Of a DNA stretch of 64,000 nucleotides, positions 44,823 to 54,203 are shown one piece after another. The stretch spans positions 4,301,501 to 4,365,500 of the forward strand of contig NZ_CP020814.1 of the NCBI RefSeq assembly GCF_002109385.1, given 5' to 3'. The notes below the pieces were generated by a model. The model searched no databases. It was not told the DNA's origin and saw nothing but the letters and a program-made list of their open reading frames with translations. The position numbers and the translations under genes are program-made. The number at the start of each line of letters is the position of its first letter. Within the stretch, counting starts at the first letter, position 1. This stretch comes from Halalkalibacter krulwichiae. GTDB taxonomy: Bacteria > Bacillota > Bacilli > Bacillales > Bacillaceae_D.

Positions 44823-44854
44823 AGCCGCTCAGATCTCATTGTCTGAAAGCGGCT
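44823..44854 (+). terminator. Intrinsic terminator of the DUF3231 gene
   Basis: AGCCGCT pairs with AGCGGCT, inner pairing AGA/TCT extends it, and TTTTTC follows. Confidence 0.85.
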
Positions 44855-44862
44855 TTTTCAAT

Positions 44863-47513
44863 TTATTCAATTAAACGACTTGATTTTGCTTTATCTGAGG
44901 TCGCTTGAATACGTTTGTCAAAGAGTGGCTTTAACAAAACACCGATGGCAATCGCTAGAAGCCAGAAGCAAACAAGCACCGCTATATTACGCCAAACAAG
45001 GATAGGGATGACGCCCCAACCGCTTCACGCAATAAATTAATTGCATAAGAAAATGGCATAAACGGATGAATCGCTTGGAAAAAGGGCGGGATTACTTCAA
45101 CCGGGAACGTCCCTCCGCCACTAGATAATTGGAGAACGAGGAGGACGATCGCCAACGCTTTTCCAATGTTCCCTAAAATCGACGCGCACGTGTAAACAAT
45201 CGTCATAAATATAATCGCGATCAAGACGGAAAACAAAATGAGCAACAGTGGATGAGCCGCATAGATTCCTAACAGCGTTAAATTACCGATGCTCACAATG
45301 AGCCCTTGAAGAACACCGACAATTAGAAAGAGAATCATTCGTCCAAAGTAGATCTGACGCAATGTGAACGGCTCGCGTCGGTCAGCTCCATGCAGGTTCG
45401 TGCTCACTAAATTTGATAGTAAGAGAGCACCGACCCAAAGACTTAGCGTTGTGTAAAACGGTACATTCGCTGATCCATAGTTTGGAATCGGAAACAGTTG
45501 CTCTTCACTTAAAAGAACAGGGCTTGCAAAGAAGTCACTTTCCTGATCAAGATCATTTCGGAGCATAGAAATGATTTCATTGATGCGGTTATCATCTTCC
45601 ATTTGGTGGATACGCCGAGCTGCCTCACCGATATTCACTTCTATTTCTGGCAGATGCTGACGTCCAAAATTGGCGAGCTCGTGGATCGATTGTTGAATGT
45701 TAGGGACGTTCTCTTTTAAAAGAGATGCTATATGAAGATACGTTTGTTCGGCTTCTGGCAGATCTTCACGAATAAATGCTGTCACTCGCTTCACCTGTTC
45801 TTCAATAACAGGGAGGTCTTGTTTGACAAACTGCCCTAACGCTTCAATAACAACGATCACTGTTGGAAGATCTTCTTGAACACGATCAATCAATTCATTT
45901 AACCTTGTTTCAATTTCTGGCAAACGTTCGATCAACTCTGCAATCGTTTCTTCTCCCGTTGCCGTGATCGACTCTGCATGACTAAGCACCTCCTCAAGTG
46001 AGTCAAGCTTCGAATAGGCTTCATCAAACGATTGTTGCTTTAACGCTGAGTGCACACCGTTAATCGCACGTTCAAGCTCTGCAGGCCCATCGCCCTTTAG
46101 AAGGGAATAGAGTTCATTTGTTGCTCTCTCAACTTGTTCAGCATTTTGTCTGGCCACTTCTACTCGTTCAGGATTTGAAAGATCCACTTGAGGTACCTGT
46201 TCCTTCATGCGTTCGAGGCCATCCTTTGTTCCAGTTAACCGCTCGATCATTGGTAACAAACTTTCCTCTCCTGATACCTCATATAAACGACTGTACATCT
46301 CAATGGCACTTTCAAGCATTTCAAGATGCGCTGTTAGCTGGTGATCGATGCTCTCGATCACGTCTTCTACTTGCTCGAGCGATTGCTCATCTTCTACCAT
46401 CGCAAGAGCATGATTGACCGCTGCAGCAGTCTGATTCATAAAAAGAAGCTGCTGCGCAAGCGTATCAATTATCGGATCGGCCGCCAATTGCGTCTCCTCG
46501 ATGAACACATCTAACGCCTCAACATAAGCTTGAGTAGACTCAACTCGCTTCCAAGCAACAGACAAACTATCTTGAGCTGATTTAATAGACAATTGAGCCT
46601 GTTGTGTTGCTTCTAATGAGCGTTGAAGTTGCTCTTTCACTTCAGCAAAACGATCATTGATCTTATCTAATTCTTCTACCGCAAGCTCGATTTCTGGAAT
46701 CGCATCTTCCAATTGCAAGATTCCATCACCGAGTTTATAAAGTTCAGGAAATAATTTCTCTATCCGTAAAATTTGTTCCGCCCCTTCATGAATTTGTGGA
46801 AGATGACCCTCGATAGCAAGGAGACGGTCAACCTGCTCTTCCACTTGATCCCAGTTTTCATCAAGCGTAATCAACCAGTCAGCAAACTCATTCACTTCTG
46901 GGAACCTTTTTTCCAGCTCATAGATTGCTAGCTTTATTTTGCGAAATGTAGGGAGTTCTTCTTCAAGGCGAATTCCAAGCTTATCAAACTCGTGAAACAA
47001 CACCTGTGACGTTTCTGCAATAAATTGAGCGTTAATCTCTTTCACAATCGTTGACGCTCCTGTAGACGTCATTTTCGGAGCGATTGCATTAACCTTTTCG
47101 TTCACTTGATAAAACACTTCAGCCTGCACCGGATCACCTGTGATTACTTGTGCCAAATGCCGAGAGAAGTGCTGATCAATATAAAGCCCAGCATAATAAT
47201 CACCATAGCGAACCCCTTTTTCGGCTTGCTCCCTTGACACAAAGACCCATCCTAAATTTTCATTTCCAGCTAAGCTACGGATGAGCTCTTCACCAATATT
47301 GACATACTCTCCTTCTATTTCTGTTCCTTCGTCTTCATTGACAACAGCCACTTGAATTCCTTGAGTATTGCTATACGGGTCCCAAGCGGCGCTTAAATTA
47401 AACCAAGCGTATAACGAAGGCAAGATCGCTAACCCAATTAACAAAAGCCCAACAAGTGGTACTCGCTTTATATTACGCAGGTCCTGCAGAAAAATCGCCC
47501 AAACATTTCTCAT
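44863..47513 (-). pseudogene. yhgE: YhgE/Pip-family membrane protein, one frameshift near the C-terminus
   Basis: About 880 residues. The first helix lies near residue 20-40, followed by the YhgE N-terminal block (YSNTQGIQVAVVNEDEGTEI, cores QVAVVNEDEG). A long coiled-coil periplasmic-side region of about 500 residues comes next, and then five C-terminal helices of the ABC-2 type. Just after LLREAVG the frame breaks. Adding one G to the GGGG run (plus-strand CCCC at 45014-45017) gives GGVIPILVWRNIAVLV and a normal end at 44863. The ATG follows GGGAGGAC. It is controlled by the adjoining TetR gene through an operator in front of it. Relatives include phage-infection proteins and ESX-like export partners; the function is open. 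Confidence 0.87.
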
Positions 47514-47556
47514 GATCGTCCTCCCATATCTTTGATGCCTATTTGAATTAGACAAC

Positions 47557-47579
47557 TGACCAAAATAGTTCATTGGTCA
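47557..47579. promoter_or_regulatory. TetR operator upstream of yhgE-like gene
   Basis: A 23-base dyad starts TGACCAAAATAG and ends CATTGGTCA. It shares TGACCAAAATA and the end GTCA with the dyad in front of the TetR gene itself. Confidence 0.75.
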
Positions 47580-47604
47580 TTTTTTTGTAAAAAGAAAAGC
47601 TAGC

Positions 47605-48189
47605 TTACGACTTGGTCTGCTTAGCTAACCCTTCGATAAAGTATTGATTAATCAGACTTGCTACTTGTTGTTTCGGTAGAGGAGCGTGACGATCTTTCCA
47701 ATCATTGACGAGGTTGATATACATTTTGAACATGAGAAAAGCGGTCACTTTCGGTTCACATTGACGCAATTCTCCCCGTTCGATTGCCTTTACTATATGA
47801 ACTTCAATAAAATGACAAATTTCATCTTCTAATGATTGAAGTGCGTCAACGACTACAGGGGTTCCAATCTCTTTCACTTCTTGAGAAAGCTTGATTGTTA
47901 GTTCATGCTGTTCTTGGAATTCAACTATGCCATTTAACGCGGCATTAAAATTTGAGACAAACGAATTACCCGGAACGATTGCTTTACTCGCTACATCATT
48001 CATTTCTATTGAGATATCATTGATGATTTCCTTCAGTAACTCTTCCTTTGTTGCAAAATACGTATAGATCGTTCCTTTGCCTACTTTAGCAATTTTAGAT
48101 ACCTGATCCATCGTTGTTGCCTTATATCCAAACAAAGCAAATGACTTCGTGGCAGCCTCAATAATGCTCTTTTTCTTCACGCTTTCCAT
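47605..48189 (-). CDS. TetR-family regulator of the yhgE-like gene
   Basis: The 194-residue protein has an N-terminal helix-turn-helix (about 8-52; TTMDQVSKIAKVGKGTIYTYF covers it, GKGTIYTYF being the recognition core) and a TetR ligand domain. ATG 48189 follows GGAGGG. It precedes the YhgE gene in the same orientation, as yhgD does in B. subtilis. Matching operators before both genes indicate autorepression and repression of YhgE. The inducing ligand is unknown. Confidence 0.88.
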   Translation of the reverse strand: MESVKKKSIIEAATKSFALFGYKATTMDQVSKIAKVGKGTIYTYFATKEELLKEIINDISIEMNDVASKAIVPGNSFVSNFNAALNGIVEFQEQHELTIKLSQEVKEIGTPVVVDALQSLEDEICHFIEVHIVKAIERGELRQCEPKVTAFLMFKMYINLVNDWKDRHAPLPKQQVASLINQYFIEGLAKQTKS

Positions 48190-48204
48190 TTCTCTTCCCT
48201 CCAC

Positions 48205-48227
48205 TGACCAAAATACTATTTTAGTCA
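48205..48227. promoter_or_regulatory. TetR operator upstream of its own gene
   Basis: TGACCAAAATA and TATTTTAGTCA are separated by one base, with a single mismatch in the dyad. It lies 15 bases before the start codon. Confidence 0.8.
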
Positions 48228-48311
48228 ATCCGTTCTACTATTAGCAGGATACCACAGGAATGGTAAGGACCACAACTATTTGGTAGGATTGAACGTTTTT
48301 CTTCTATAATT

Positions 48312-49688
48312 TCATCGTTTAGGTAGAGGAAGCTCAATGAAAAAGGTTGTCCCCTGTTGGGTAGAGCTCACGTCAATCTTGCCTTTATGAAGTTCGATTA
48401 ATTGCTTCGTTATGGCTAGTCCTATTCCACTTCCTCCACTATTCGAATTCCGTGACTTATCTGCCCTATAAAATCGATTCCATATATATGGAAGATCTTC
48501 TGGTGGAATCCCTTCGCCAGTATCAGACACTGCAATCGTGACCGTCTTTTGTTTTTGTTCTATTTGTATTTCAATTGCACCCTTTTCTTCCGTATGTCTA
48601 ACGGCATTTGATAATAGATTTATAAGTGACCGGGCGATTTTTTCTACATCAATCTCAGTCCAAATTTCAGGCTGATTTGCGTTGACTTCAACGGTAATCA
48701 TTTTTTGATCAAGCTCGACCCGTACTCTATCTGTAAGGTTTGAAATAAATTCGACGAGTTCAGTTTCTTCTAGTTGCAAAGGAATTTTGCCTTCTTCTAA
48801 TTTCATCAGTTCGAATAAGTCGCGAACGAGCCCTTCCATCCTGACTGCCTCTTGATGAATGATTTCCGCTTGGCTTTGAACTGTTGTTTGGTCTAACGGT
48901 TGATCTTTCAACAAGGCGGCATATGCCTTAATATATGTTAACGGGGTTCTTAAATCATGGGACACATTCGTTAAAAACTGTTGCTGCGTATCACGATACT
49001 GTTTTAATTGTATGGCCATAGACGAGATATGCTCGGTTAAGCCCGCTAATTCATCATTTCCTTTCGTATCTAAGCGAACGTCAAAATCGCCCTTAGCAAT
49101 TTTCCTAGTTTCTTTTGCGGCAGCCCTGAGCGGCCTTGTAATTTTTCTTGAGAAAAAGAATGCTAGCATCCCTGCTAACAGCAACGTCAACAGCGCTGTT
49201 ACTAACGTTAACATCATCATTCTTGAACTGGCTTCTTCAAAGCTCCCTGTATCTTGGTCAATAAATAAATACCCTAATAGCTCTTGTTGTTGATAGAAAG
49301 GCTCAAATGACCATATATGAGGAATGTGTCCTGCTATTGTCTCAATGTACTCACTCTTTTCCGTTGTCTCCCTCAACCAATCTCGGTAACTTTCAAGCTG
49401 CCTATCTTCTACTTGTTGACTTTGAAGCAACACATTCAAGTTTGGATCAAATATAACAAAAGCATTTTCCTCTCTTTGACGTTCCATTAATACAATATGA
49501 AGAAATGTTTCTTCTGCCAAGTGAGATTCAATAGCTTCGCGATGACCTTCGAGACGCGATTCAATGTCGAGTTGGAGTTGTTCCTTGTAAAAATTCTTTG
49601 ACAATGTATAAAACGACGTACTCATAAGGATGATGACAAAAGTCGTAGCTGCAAAAACGGTCAGTGCCAGTTTCGTAGAAATCTTCAT
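48312..49688 (-). CDS. Sensor histidine kinase, two-helix type with HAMP
   Basis: This 458-residue kinase has helices at about 7-28 and 157-178 flanking an external sensor domain. A HAMP domain follows (about 180-232), then H244 in NVSHDLRTPL and a HATPase with N box (LINLLSNAVRHTE), DTGEGIPP and GGSGIGLAI. It overlaps its regulator gene by four bases. The lipoprotein genes upstream suggest it responds to metal or envelope stress (inference). Confidence 0.92.
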   Translation of the reverse strand: MKISTKLALTVFAATTFVIILMSTSFYTLSKNFYKEQLQLDIESRLEGHREAIESHLAEETFLHIVLMERQREENAFVIFDPNLNVLLQSQQVEDRQLESYRDWLRETTEKSEYIETIAGHIPHIWSFEPFYQQQELLGYLFIDQDTGSFEEASSRMMMLTLVTALLTLLLAGMLAFFFSRKITRPLRAAAKETRKIAKGDFDVRLDTKGNDELAGLTEHISSMAIQLKQYRDTQQQFLTNVSHDLRTPLTYIKAYAALLKDQPLDQTTVQSQAEIIHQEAVRMEGLVRDLFELMKLEEGKIPLQLEETELVEFISNLTDRVRVELDQKMITVEVNANQPEIWTEIDVEKIARSLINLLSNAVRHTEEKGAIEIQIEQKQKTVTIAVSDTGEGIPPEDLPYIWNRFYRADKSRNSNSGGSGIGLAITKQLIELHKGKIDVSSTQQGTTFFIELPLPKR

Positions 49689-50368
49689 TTGCTTTCTTCT
49701 TCCGGCTGAGAGATTTTATAGCCAACTCCCCATACCGTTTCGACAATAGCTTCAGTAATTCCAACTTTCTTCAGCTTGTCTCGGATGTTTTTAATATGAG
49801 TATCAATCGTCCGATCCTCCCGTTCACCTAAACGATCCCATATTAGATTAAGAAGTTGTTCTCTTGTAAAAACCCTCCCTGCATGTAAAAACATGCGCGT
49901 AAACAGTTGAAACTCTGACTTCGTAAAAGCAATTTCCGCCCCATGATAGGTAACCCTGTTTTGTTCTTCATGCACTCTTAAGCCGTACATCGTCTTTTTG
50001 CTCATCGTTGTCCGCCGTAAGACGGCCTGCACCCTGGCCACAAGCTCTTTCGGTTCAAATGGCTTTGTCACATAATCATACGCTCCTAGATTTAACCCTT
50101 CTACGATTTGGTCAGTCTCACCAATAGCCGAGAGGATGATAGTCGGGATGATCAGCGCGGTTTGATTCACTCGCTTCAACACTTGAAAACCATTTGTCCC
50201 TGGCATCATAAGATCGAGGAGCATCAAATCAAAGCTGTTCCTCTCTAACATTTCAAGTGCCTCTTCACCTGAACTAGCCGTTTGAATTTGAATAGAATCA
50301 GACTGAATGCACGTTGTAAGCAAAGACTGCATTTGCCTTTCATCGTCGACTACTAAAATTTGATACAT
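49685..50368 (-). CDS. Response regulator, OmpR family
   Basis: The 227-residue regulator has receiver residues D8, D9 and phospho-acceptor D52, then an OmpR winged helix (EFQLFTRMFLHAGRVFTREQ, core REQLLNLIWD; RTIDTHIKNIRDKL; WGVGYKI). It lies between the BNR-type lipoprotein gene (21 bases upstream) and the kinase gene, so the lipoprotein, regulator and kinase form one operon. Confidence 0.93.
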   Translation of the reverse strand: MYQILVVDDERQMQSLLTTCIQSDSIQIQTASSGEEALEMLERNSFDLMLLDLMMPGTNGFQVLKRVNQTALIIPTIILSAIGETDQIVEGLNLGAYDYVTKPFEPKELVARVQAVLRRTTMSKKTMYGLRVHEEQNRVTYHGAEIAFTKSEFQLFTRMFLHAGRVFTREQLLNLIWDRLGEREDRTIDTHIKNIRDKLKKVGITEAIVETVWGVGYKISQPEEESK

Positions 50369-50389
50369 CCTTCCGCCCTTCCTCTCTAC

Positions 50390-51283
50390 TCATTCATTTG
50401 CTTTTTGACCAAGCTCAGATATTGTTCTCCAAGTCTTCCCAAAATCATTTGTTTCCATAATGCTTTGATTGTATGAGCCTAGAGCAATTCTCTGATCATT
50501 GTCTGCGTCAATCGCAATATACGTAACATAGTCACCTTGAAGTTTGAAATTCAAACTTAACCATGTTTCTCCAAAATCAACACTAACAAACAAACCTTCT
50601 TGCTCTCCTATTAAATAAGCTAAAACATCCGCTGACTGAGCGTCAATTGTTTTTAACGCACTAGCGCTAAATTCTGATTCCGTTCGTTCCCATAATTGAC
50701 CACCATTTTCAGACTGAAACAATCCATCTTCGGTTCCAGCCAATAATAAATCTGGCTGTTGTGGATGAGACGTTAATGAAAGGATCGATCCAACAGGACT
50801 TTGTAACCCTTCTGTCTTCACTTCGTTCCAATCATACCCGCCGTTTTCAGATCGATATAGCTTGGAATGGTAAGCATCAATGCCATAGATAATGTTTCTG
50901 TCACTTTGATTCACATGAAGAATATGAAAATCAACTTCTTCATAAAGCGCAATCGGCTCCCACGTTTCACCATGGTCCTTACTCAACATCACTCCAAGTG
51001 GATCCGCAAGCTTGGAGTCATGACTAGGATGCCCGCTTGAAATCATGACCTCTTCATCAATAATCGAAAAACCCATTAAATCATGTTGCTCACTTGCCCC
51101 ACCAACATGTGTCCAACCGCCATCGGCAATGTTCACTAACCCATAATGAGTCGCTACAAACAGACTCTCATCATGATGCGAGTACTCCAACCCATGTATA
51201 TGAGTAAAGGAATCGATCTCAGCCTTTCCACAAGCCGCGAGCGTGAAAATAACAAATAACAAGCAACAAATTCTTTTTCCCAT
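50390..51283 (-). CDS. Lipoprotein with BNR/sortilin-type repeats (F510_1955-like)
   Basis: The 297-residue protein has a lipobox LAAC at about residue 18 and then FTHIHGLEYSHHDESLFVATHYGL, the opening of this family. BNR Asp-box repeats recur (SKDHGETW, SENGGYDW, SENGGQLW, SVDFGETW, TNDFGKTW), so a beta-propeller is expected. Despite the glycosyl hydrolase label sometimes used, no catalytic residue is evident. It is co-transcribed with a two-component system and lies beside a YdhK-type lipoprotein, a pairing seen near copper genes in bacilli (from memory). Confidence 0.85.
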   Translation of the reverse strand: MGKRICCLLFVIFTLAACGKAEIDSFTHIHGLEYSHHDESLFVATHYGLVNIADGGWTHVGGASEQHDLMGFSIIDEEVMISSGHPSHDSKLADPLGVMLSKDHGETWEPIALYEEVDFHILHVNQSDRNIIYGIDAYHSKLYRSENGGYDWNEVKTEGLQSPVGSILSLTSHPQQPDLLLAGTEDGLFQSENGGQLWERTESEFSASALKTIDAQSADVLAYLIGEQEGLFVSVDFGETWLSLNFKLQGDYVTYIAIDADNDQRIALGSYNQSIMETNDFGKTWRTISELGQKANE

Positions 51284-51300
51284 CTGATTCTCTCCCTCAA

Positions 51301-51337
51301 AAGAAGGAGGTTGTCCAGTTTCAGACAGCCTCCTTCT
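51301..51337 (-). terminator. Strong bidirectional-type hairpin
   Basis: AAGAAGGAGGTTGTC pairs with GACAGCCTCCTTCTT (15 bp, one wobble). The minus strand continues into TTTTGAGG and the plus strand into nine T. It separates the YdhK gene from the operon that follows it. Confidence 0.85.
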
Positions 51338-51342
51338 TTTTT

Positions 51343-51930
51343 TTATTCTTCCTCAACCGGTGACAGTTCTTCTTCCGTCACCCACTTATGATTTTCCACT
51401 TCTTCTCCGGTAGTCGTAAGCACGAAATCAACCATATAGACAAATGTTCTTTCAACTGAATCAACCTCTGCAAGCGCTCCCTGCATACCAGCCATATGCT
51501 CAGCTTCAAGTACGACTTCATCGCCAACTTCTAATGGCTCTGCTCCAACATCAGCCAACTCCTCATGAATCACCCACTTATGATTTATCTCTCGGTCGCC
51601 ACCTGTAGTTGGATCATAAGAAACCGCGTAGACATACGTATCGAAAGCTCCTACAATCGTAGCTTCAGCACCTTCCATTCCTGGCATATGCCCATCTGTT
51701 ATGAGAGCTTTGCTTCCTACTTCATATGTTGGATTCTCTGCCACCGCTAACTCATCTGGTACTTCGCCTGAGCTAGAATGATCCATATGAGCATGTTCAT
51801 CCGCATGCTCATCAACATGAACCTCTTCTTCTTCATTATGACCATTATGCTCGTTATCTTCTGGAGTTGAACAAGCTGCCATCACTCCAGCAAACGTAAT
51901 AATCGCTAATGTCATCAACCATTTTTTCAT
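51343..51930 (-). CDS. YdhK-family lipoprotein (DUF1541)
   Basis: The 195-residue protein has a lipobox MAAC at about residue 20 and a histidine- and acid-rich linker (HNGHNEEEEVHVDEHADEH). Two DUF1541 repeats follow, each with an H-M-xGM motif (DGHMPGMEGA, AEHMAGMQGA), a YAVSYDP or MVDFVLT strand and INHKWV or ENHKWV. The methionine/histidine motifs suggest copper or silver binding outside the membrane. A metal role is an inference from residues and context. Confidence 0.9.
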   Translation of the reverse strand: MKKWLMTLAIITFAGVMAACSTPEDNEHNGHNEEEEVHVDEHADEHAHMDHSSSGEVPDELAVAENPTYEVGSKALITDGHMPGMEGAEATIVGAFDTYVYAVSYDPTTGGDREINHKWVIHEELADVGAEPLEVGDEVVLEAEHMAGMQGALAEVDSVERTFVYMVDFVLTTTGEEVENHKWVTEEELSPVEEE

Positions 51931-52037
51931 TTATCCTCACCTCTTATGTTTTTATTTAATCTTAGTAGATAAATGTTGAGAAAGTATGGAGAAAAGAAAA
52001 TTTCTACTTTTTTTATAAATTGCCCTACCTACATAAA

Positions 52038-52087
52038 AAGGATTGCCCCAGAAGGTAGACAAACTTACCTTATGTGACAATCCCTTT
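52038..52087 (-). terminator. Probable terminator of the GGDEF/HD-GYP gene
   Basis: Outer pairing AAGGATTG/CAATCC and inner AAGGTA/TACCTT form an imperfect stem. CCTTTTTATG follows on the minus strand. Confidence 0.6.
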
Positions 52088-52114
52088 CAAGTTGGCAGTC
52101 AAAGCCGCAACTAA

Positions 52115-53929
52115 TTACACTACTTTTTCAAATGGATACTTCTCTTCAATCATTTCTATAAACGGCTCAACAAATTGTGGATCGAACTGCTGACCCGAGC
52201 ATTTCCGCAGTTCTTGAATCGCTTCTTCATAAGATTTAGTTGCTTGATAAGGCCTTTCCGTTGTCATCGCATCAAAAGAGTCGATAATGCAAAGAATTCG
52301 TGCAAGCTTTGGAATCGATTCACCTTGCAATCCATGCGGATACCCTTTGCCATCATAGCGCTCGTGATGCAACTCGACTAATGGCACAAGCTCACTCAAC
52401 GCTTTGTTTGTTGAAATGATGTCCTTGCCCCAAGTAACATGCTTTTTCATGATCTCCCACTCGTCAGGATCCAGCTTACCCTTCTTATTAAGAATATCGC
52501 GTGAGATTTCTATTTTGCCAATATCATGGATAAGTGCCCCTAAAATTAGCACTTTGCCCTCACGTTCACTCAGCCTAAGTTTCTGTGCAAAATTAACCGC
52601 ATACCGAAAGACACGCTTGCTATGCTTGTATGTATACACATCCTTTGACAAGAAAATGCGAACTTGTTGCTCAAGCAGTTCAATGTTCTTTTCTTCATTC
52701 AGACTCTTCTGATAGACATCATTCTCATCATAAAGATGCACATTGTTCTTTCCTTGCGCCTTCGCATGGTACAACGCTTGGTCAGCCCGATCAAGCAATT
52801 CTGATGTGTCGTAGCGCTCCCCTTCATGTGTAACAATGCCACCCGAGAAGGATAAACAACCATGAGGAAGCACTTCAACCCCTTTAAAATAACTATCATT
52901 AATCTTTTTTCGTAAGCCGTTTAAAAACTGATATGCCTCAAACGCATCCTTTTCCGGCATCAAGATCACAAATTCCTCTCCACCGTACCTCGCATACGTA
53001 TAATTATATGGGCTGCATCCTTCCTTTAACAGCCGGCCGAAATGTTTCAGCAACTCATCTCCTTGAAGATGGCCATGGCAATCATTGTATTTTTTGAAAT
53101 CATCAATATCAATCATTGCGAGACTCAAGCGTTTCATTTCCTGTGTCTTCATAATCGTCTCAAAAGTCTCTTTGAAATACCCGTGATTATAAAGCCCGGT
53201 TAAATCATCACGATTCGCCTTTTTAGAAGCCTCTTCATACAATTTAAAATGCTGCTTAAACGCAAGCGATAGCATCAATATGACAGCCGTAAACAAAATG
53301 AGCCCAATAATCGGCTGATGCAGGAGAAGAATCCCTAAGATAAGGGAAAGGATTAAAATGCTAAAGTAACTAAAAATCGACTCCTTCAAGAATACTTTGA
53401 CAATTTGAAGCAATGGATCATTACTAATAAACCAAAAGAACATTCCAATCACAAATATATTTAACAACATATAAACGATCATAGCTAACACATAAGAATG
53501 CATGTACGGAAAGCCAACTGCCCCTACTTCTCCACCAGTTGCTATATAAACATAATACCCAGCAATAATCATTAACGTAAAAGAAGAGAAGTTAAAGAGA
53601 TGCTTCCACCAAGCTGTTTTGACTTGATAGATCGCAACAATTACACTGCTCATTAATAGCAGTGTTAATGAAAAATTCAAACCAAAAATAAAAATGGATA
53701 CTAAATAAATTGTTGAATCCATTGCAAGAGCATTTCCTTTTGGAGGGATCAAAATAGTAAAATGTTTACACAATACATTCACGATTGTTAACGACAAAAT
53801 TATAGTCCATTCATAGGACGAATAGGTAAGTTGAAAGTCTCCTAGTAAAAGAAATAAACTACATCCTAGCATCGAGATAATCAGAACATATATATTTGAA
53901 CTTTTATTAAATACTCCATGATTGTTCAT
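52115..53929 (-). CDS. Membrane GGDEF and HD-GYP protein
   Basis: This 604-residue protein has about eight N-terminal helices (1-225). A GGDEF domain follows with active-site GGEEF at 316-320 and DDLTGLYN at its start, and then an HD-GYP domain with HDIGK at 468-472 and HHERYDGKGYP at 521-531. Both catalytic sites look intact, so it could make and break cyclic dinucleotides; which activity dominates cannot be told. The RxxD inhibitory site was not clearly seen. No c-di-GMP riboswitch is visible nearby. Confidence 0.92.
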   Translation of the reverse strand: MNNHGVFNKSSNIYVLIISMLGCSLFLLLGDFQLTYSSYEWTIILSLTIVNVLCKHFTILIPPKGNALAMDSTIYLVSIFIFGLNFSLTLLLMSSVIVAIYQVKTAWWKHLFNFSSFTLMIIAGYYVYIATGGEVGAVGFPYMHSYVLAMIVYMLLNIFVIGMFFWFISNDPLLQIVKVFLKESIFSYFSILILSLILGILLLHQPIIGLILFTAVILMLSLAFKQHFKLYEEASKKANRDDLTGLYNHGYFKETFETIMKTQEMKRLSLAMIDIDDFKKYNDCHGHLQGDELLKHFGRLLKEGCSPYNYTYARYGGEEFVILMPEKDAFEAYQFLNGLRKKINDSYFKGVEVLPHGCLSFSGGIVTHEGERYDTSELLDRADQALYHAKAQGKNNVHLYDENDVYQKSLNEEKNIELLEQQVRIFLSKDVYTYKHSKRVFRYAVNFAQKLRLSEREGKVLILGALIHDIGKIEISRDILNKKGKLDPDEWEIMKKHVTWGKDIISTNKALSELVPLVELHHERYDGKGYPHGLQGESIPKLARILCIIDSFDAMTTERPYQATKSYEEAIQELRKCSGQQFDPQFVEPFIEMIEEKYPFEKVV

Positions 53930-53960
53930 TATTTCTCACTCTCTACAATAGATTAAAGAA

Positions 53961-54092
53961 GCCGGGACAACAGAGTTTTATTAACGAAAAATCCGAACGT
54001 GATAGGTGCATAGCATTCACTCCGAAAATATACTTCGCTAAGATTGTCACCGTTCGTTTTTTTAATAAAACACTTTAGTTATGTCCCAGCCT
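53961..54092. repeat. Dispersed hairpin element, copy 2
   Basis: About 132 bases with inverted ends: GGGACAACAGAGTTTTATTA on the left, TAAAACACTTTAGTTATGTC on the right. The core reads GAAAATATACTTCGCTAAG. It matches the copy at 30638-30777 along its length with small indels. It lies between the GGDEF/HD-GYP gene and the small-peptide gene. Confidence 0.87.
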
Positions 54093-54102
54093 CTCTGAGT
54101 AC

Positions 54103-54186
54103 TTACACTAGATGATAGCCTGATGTAAATGCAACAACAAGAGATGCAATTATCGCTAGATTGATTAATAGGTTTTTCTTATTCAA
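54103..54186 (-). CDS. 27-residue hydrophobic peptide
   Basis: The frame starts with TTG behind a near-perfect AAAGGAGGTGACGAC and encodes MNKKNLLINLAIIASLVV followed by AFTSGYHLV. It has a basic N-terminus, one hydrophobic helix and a polar end, like a small membrane peptide or precursor. It lies 17 bases downstream of the DUF5317 gene on the same strand, so it is probably co-transcribed. The strength of the ribosome binding site is the main evidence. Confidence 0.55.
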   Translation of the reverse strand: MNKKNLLINLAIIASLVVAFTSGYHLV

Positions 54187-54203
54187 AGTCGTCACCTCCT
54201 TTG

